From: Vibrio celticus
Lineage (GTDB): Bacteria > Pseudomonadota > Gammaproteobacteria > Enterobacterales > Vibrionaceae
DNA length: 64,000 nt
Reading direction: 5' to 3'
NCBI RefSeq assembly: GCF_024347335.1
Contig: NZ_AP025463.1
Span: forward strand, 2,232,001 to 2,296,000
Both the position numbers and the translations under genes were made by a program. Below, one piece after another: positions 61,082 through 64,000 of this stretch (position 1 is the first letter of the stretch; each line of letters begins with the position of its first letter). The notes under the pieces are model-generated. The model was not told the DNA's origin, did no database searches, and was given only the letters and a program-made list of their open reading frames with translations.

Positions 61082-62860
61082 TTACGCTTGCTCTTTTTTC
61101 TCTGCCAATTTAACTGCGATTGCTAGCTCTTCCAATGATGCTGGGTTCGCTAGGCTTGGCGCGTCTGTTAGTAGACATGCTGCAGCTGTTGTTTTCGGGA
61201 ATGCGATAACGTCACGGATGTTCTCAGTACCACAAAGTAGCATTGCTAGACGGTCAAGACCGAATGCTAGACCTGCGTGCGGTGGCGTGCCGTACTTAAG
61301 CGCTTCAAGTAGGAAGCCGAACTTCTCTTGTTGCTCTTGTGCTTCGATACCTAGGATACCAAATACCGCTGTTTGCATTTCTGCGTTGTGGATACGTACA
61401 GAACCGCCGCCTACTTCGTAGCCGTTGATTACCATGTCGTATGCATCAGAATTTGCTGCTGCTGGGTTCGCTTTTAGCTCTTCCGCGTTCACACCTAGTG
61501 GTGATGTGAATGGGTGGTGCATTGCGTGTAGGTTACCTTCGCCGTCTTCTTCGAACATTGGGAAGTCAACAACCCACAGTGGAGCCCATGCAGATGTGTC
61601 TGTTAGCTCTAGATCAGTACCTAGTTTAAGACGAAGTGCGCCCATTGCTTCAGCAACGATGCCCGCTTTGTCTGCGCCGAACAGAATGATATCGCCAGAT
61701 TCAGCTTGAGTACGATCTAGAATACCGTTGATTACGTCTTCGCTTAGGAATTTAGCAACTGGAGATTGAATACCTTCCATGCCTGCAGCACGGTCGTTAA
61801 CCTTCATCCAAGCTAGGCCTTTCGCGCCGTAGATGTTTACGTGTTCAGCGTAGCCGTCGATTTGCTTACGAGTTAGCTTAGCACCACCTGGAACACGGAT
61901 AACCGCTACGCGACCTTTTTCGTCGTTAGCTGGGCCAGAGAATACTTTGAACTCAACGTCTTTAACCAAGTCAGCAACGTCAACTAGCTCTAGTGGGTTA
62001 CGTAGATCTGGCTTATCAGAACCGAAACGACGAATCGCTTCAGAGAAAGGCATTACTGGGAATTGACCCAGTTCAACATCTAGAAGTTCTTTCCACATAT
62101 CGTGAACAAGCTTCTCAGTCACGTTACGTACTTCTTGAGAAGTCATGAAAGATGTTTCGATATCGATTTGAGTAAATTCAGGCTGACGGTCAGCACGTAA
62201 GTCTTCATCACGGAAACATTTAACGATTTGGTAGTAACGGTCAAAACCAGACATCATCAGCAGTTGCTTGAACAGCTGAGGAGATTGAGGAAGTGCGTAG
62301 AAGCTACCTTTGTGAACACGGCTTGGTACTAGGTAGTCACGAGCACCTTCTGGAGTCGCTTTTGTTAGTACTGGCGTTTCGATGTCTAGGAATAGGTTCT
62401 CATCTAGGAAACGACGAACGAAGCTAGAAGCACGTGCACGAAGCTTGATACGGTCGCTCATTTCTGGACGACGAAGATCGATGTAACGGTACTTAAGACG
62501 CTGCTCTTCAGAGTTCGTTTGGTTGAAGTCAAGTGGAAGCGCTTCTGAACGGTTGATGATCTCTAGACCCGTCGCGTAAAGTTCTACTTCACCAGTAGCC
62601 ATGTCTTTATTTACTTGGCTGTCCGGACGAACTCGTACTTCACCAGTAAACTTGATACAGAATTCATTACGCAGTTGGTTAGCGATCGGGAAGATATCTT
62701 TCATATCTGGATCGACAACAACCTGAACGATGCCTTCACGATCACGCATATCAATAAAGATAAGACCGCCTAAATCACGGCGACGGTTTACCCAGCCGCA
62801 CAATTCTACAGTTTGTCCCGCCAGGGACTTGTTCAGGTTACCACAGTAATGGGTACGCAT
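61082..62860 (-). CDS. aspS: Aspartyl-tRNA synthetase
   Basis: The 592-residue class IIb synthetase has an N-terminal OB anticodon-binding domain (VELCGWVNRRRDLGGLIFID), motif 2 in CFRDEDLRADRQPEFTQIDI, the bacterial GAD insertion, and motif 3 in GLAFGLDRLAMLLCG. It charges tRNA-Asp with aspartate. The length is the normal bacterial one. Start ATG (MRTHYCGNLNKSLAGQ) is the usual N-terminus. Confidence 0.97.
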   Translation of the reverse strand: MRTHYCGNLNKSLAGQTVELCGWVNRRRDLGGLIFIDMRDREGIVQVVVDPDMKDIFPIANQLRNEFCIKFTGEVRVRPDSQVNKDMATGEVELYATGLEIINRSEALPLDFNQTNSEEQRLKYRYIDLRRPEMSDRIKLRARASSFVRRFLDENLFLDIETPVLTKATPEGARDYLVPSRVHKGSFYALPQSPQLFKQLLMMSGFDRYYQIVKCFRDEDLRADRQPEFTQIDIETSFMTSQEVRNVTEKLVHDMWKELLDVELGQFPVMPFSEAIRRFGSDKPDLRNPLELVDVADLVKDVEFKVFSGPANDEKGRVAVIRVPGGAKLTRKQIDGYAEHVNIYGAKGLAWMKVNDRAAGMEGIQSPVAKFLSEDVINGILDRTQAESGDIILFGADKAGIVAEAMGALRLKLGTDLELTDTSAWAPLWVVDFPMFEEDGEGNLHAMHHPFTSPLGVNAEELKANPAAANSDAYDMVINGYEVGGGSVRIHNAEMQTAVFGILGIEAQEQQEKFGFLLEALKYGTPPHAGLAFGLDRLAMLLCGTENIRDVIAFPKTTAAACLLTDAPSLANPASLEELAIAVKLAEKKEQA

Positions 62861-63140
62861 AATGAATTTCCCAATCTCTTAATAATTTACTAATTTCCAA
62901 GCTGTAGGTGTCAAAATAACCCTACAGAGCAAAGGAACATTTATACGCGGAAACTCGCTTAAAATCGACCTTCCACATTCGAATTTATTGTGTTTTATCT
63001 GGCTTTGCTGCTTTTTAGCCCATCAAGTGCGCAAAGATTCATCAAAACCGAAAAAATTGCGATAATTATATCTCGAAAGTACCTTAATCAGCAAAACTCT
63101 CGTAAAGTAGATTTTCATTTCGATTAAAAGCAGTGATGTG

Positions 63141-64000
63141 ATGACTAATGGTGCAAAAACGATGGACACTTTACCTCTAAGACTTGGATTAACTATGTGG
63201 TCTCATTCTGAGTGGCAAAGTCAGTTCTACGGTAAAGGCACCAAGCCTGCTGAACGCTTAGAAAAGTACACGCAAGTTTTTCATACCGTCGAGGGTAACA
63301 CGACCTTTTACGCGACGCCGAGTATGTCTACCGTTCACAATTGGAAAGCCGCGAGTCACGATGATTTCAGGTTCACGTTTAAGCTACCCAAATTCATCAC
63401 CCACCAGCAGCAACTCAGACACTGCCAAGCAGAGCTCAAAGAGTTCTTGATGACTATGTCGCCACTGCACGACCGCATTGGTCAATGGACGATTCAGCTG
63501 CCGCACAGTTTTGAGCCCAGCATGCTGCCTGCCCTACAAAAGTTTTGCACCTTATTCCCAAAAGATATGCAGCTTGGCGTCGAAGTTCGACACCTAGGTT
63601 TCTTTGATAAGGGCGATGCGGAAAAACGCTTCAACCAATGGCTGGTTGAGGAAGGCATCAATCGCATCATTATGGACAGCCGCCCCGTTTTCTCTGCGCC
63701 ACCCACCACAGAAGCGGTGATCGATGCGCATCAGAAAAAACCGCGTGTTCCTGTTCATGCAATTGCGACCGCCAATAACCCGATGATTCGATTTATTGGG
63801 CACCCAGACCAAGAACCTAACATTGAGTTTTTTAAGCCTTGGTTTGCCAAAATCCCAAACTGGCTCAATGAAGGCAAACAACCCTATTTAATGATCCACA
63901 CCCCAGACAATAACCACGCGCCCGAACTTGCGATTGCTATTTATAAGAGACTACAAAAGCAAGTGTCTGAAAATACATCATTATTACTTCCCGATCTGGC
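63141..64000 (+). CDS. DUF72 (YecE-like) family protein, 3' end outside window
   Basis: An open frame of about 286 codons runs from ATG at 63141 to the window end. It contains the DUF72 pattern: LRLGLTMWSHSEWQSQFYGK, FHTVEGNTTFYATPSMSTVH, FTFKLPKFITH, and IIMDSRPVF. DUF72 is a TIM-barrel-like fold of unknown function. A second ATG at 63162 is also possible; the ribosome site is weak for both. It is divergent from aspS across 280 bases. Confidence 0.88.
   Translation, partial: MTNGAKTMDTLPLRLGLTMWSHSEWQSQFYGKGTKPAERLEKYTQVFHTVEGNTTFYATPSMSTVHNWKAASHDDFRFTFKLPKFITHQQQLRHCQAELKEFLMTMSPLHDRIGQWTIQLPHSFEPSMLPALQKFCTLFPKDMQLGVEVRHLGFFDKGDAEKRFNQWLVEEGINRIIMDSRPVFSAPPTTEAVIDAHQKKPRVPVHAIATANNPMIRFIGHPDQEPNIEFFKPWFAKIPNWLNEGKQPYLMIHTPDNNHAPELAIAIYKRLQKQVSENTSLLLPDL

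Noticed and set aside
1..64000. CRISPR arrays, prophage, restriction or defence islands
   Set aside because: No regularly spaced repeats, integrase, phage structural or restriction genes were seen; the only mobile element is the IS at 44.8-46.2 kb.

Overview
The window is a continuous stretch of gammaproteobacterial chromosome that looks like the large chromosome of a marine Vibrio, tentatively of the Splendidus clade. Evidence: the protein sequences and moderate (about 44%) G+C; the blocks trpA/dicarboxylate symporter, yciB-yciA-yciI-pilotin-metE/metR, cydABX-ybgE-ybgC-tolQRAB-pal-cpoB-nadA, ruvC/ruvAB and aspS; and the Vibrio-type secretin pilotin next to metE. Species level is inference only.

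Layout. 1-5.3 kb: the end of trpA, a Na+/H+-dicarboxylate/amino-acid symporter, then an amino-acid binding protein paired with a HisC-like aminotransferase and a divergent LysR regulator. 5.5-15.5 kb: housekeeping genes (yciB, yciA, yciI, T2SS pilotin, metE/metR with visible MetJ/MetR sites, a YgiQ radical-SAM protein). 15.6-20.6 kb: a three-gene lipid-linked sugar transfer module (GT2, ArnT-like GT-C, GtrA) divergent from an OmpR-type two-component system. 20.7-25.1 kb: a PLP enzyme of the ACC deaminase/D-cysteine desulfhydrase family, an exported dienelactone hydrolase, D-amino acid dehydrogenase and a LysR regulator.

25.3-31.7 kb, all leftward, is the least conventional part. It holds two LPP20-type lipoproteins, a CsgG/FlgT-like lipoprotein, an MltC-like lytic transglycosylase, a tiny membrane protein, a coiled-coil membrane protein and a DHH phosphoesterase. 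A 760-base AT-rich gene-free stretch precedes it. I suggest it is an undescribed envelope-spanning assembly. 32.4-37.9 kb is a TRAP transporter with a HAD phosphatase, divergent from a glycerophosphodiesterase and a DeoR regulator, and probably forms one catabolic regulon. 37.9-44.7 kb holds gltS, tRNA-Ser(GGA), alaE, a hybrid histidine kinase, a UPF0149 protein and a K+ channel.

44.8-46.2 kb is an IS4-family insertion sequence with recognisable inverted repeats and a 12-base target duplication. Its transposase carries three frameshifts, and it has split what was the intrinsic terminator of nadA. 46.3-56.4 kb holds nadA, the complete Tol-Pal locus and the cytochrome bd operon, including the 35-residue CydX gene and a perfect FNR box upstream. 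56.9-64 kb holds ruvB, ruvA, a chemotaxis receptor gene lying between ruvA and ruvC, aspartyl-tRNA synthetase, and the start of a DUF72 (YecE-like) gene cut by the window end.
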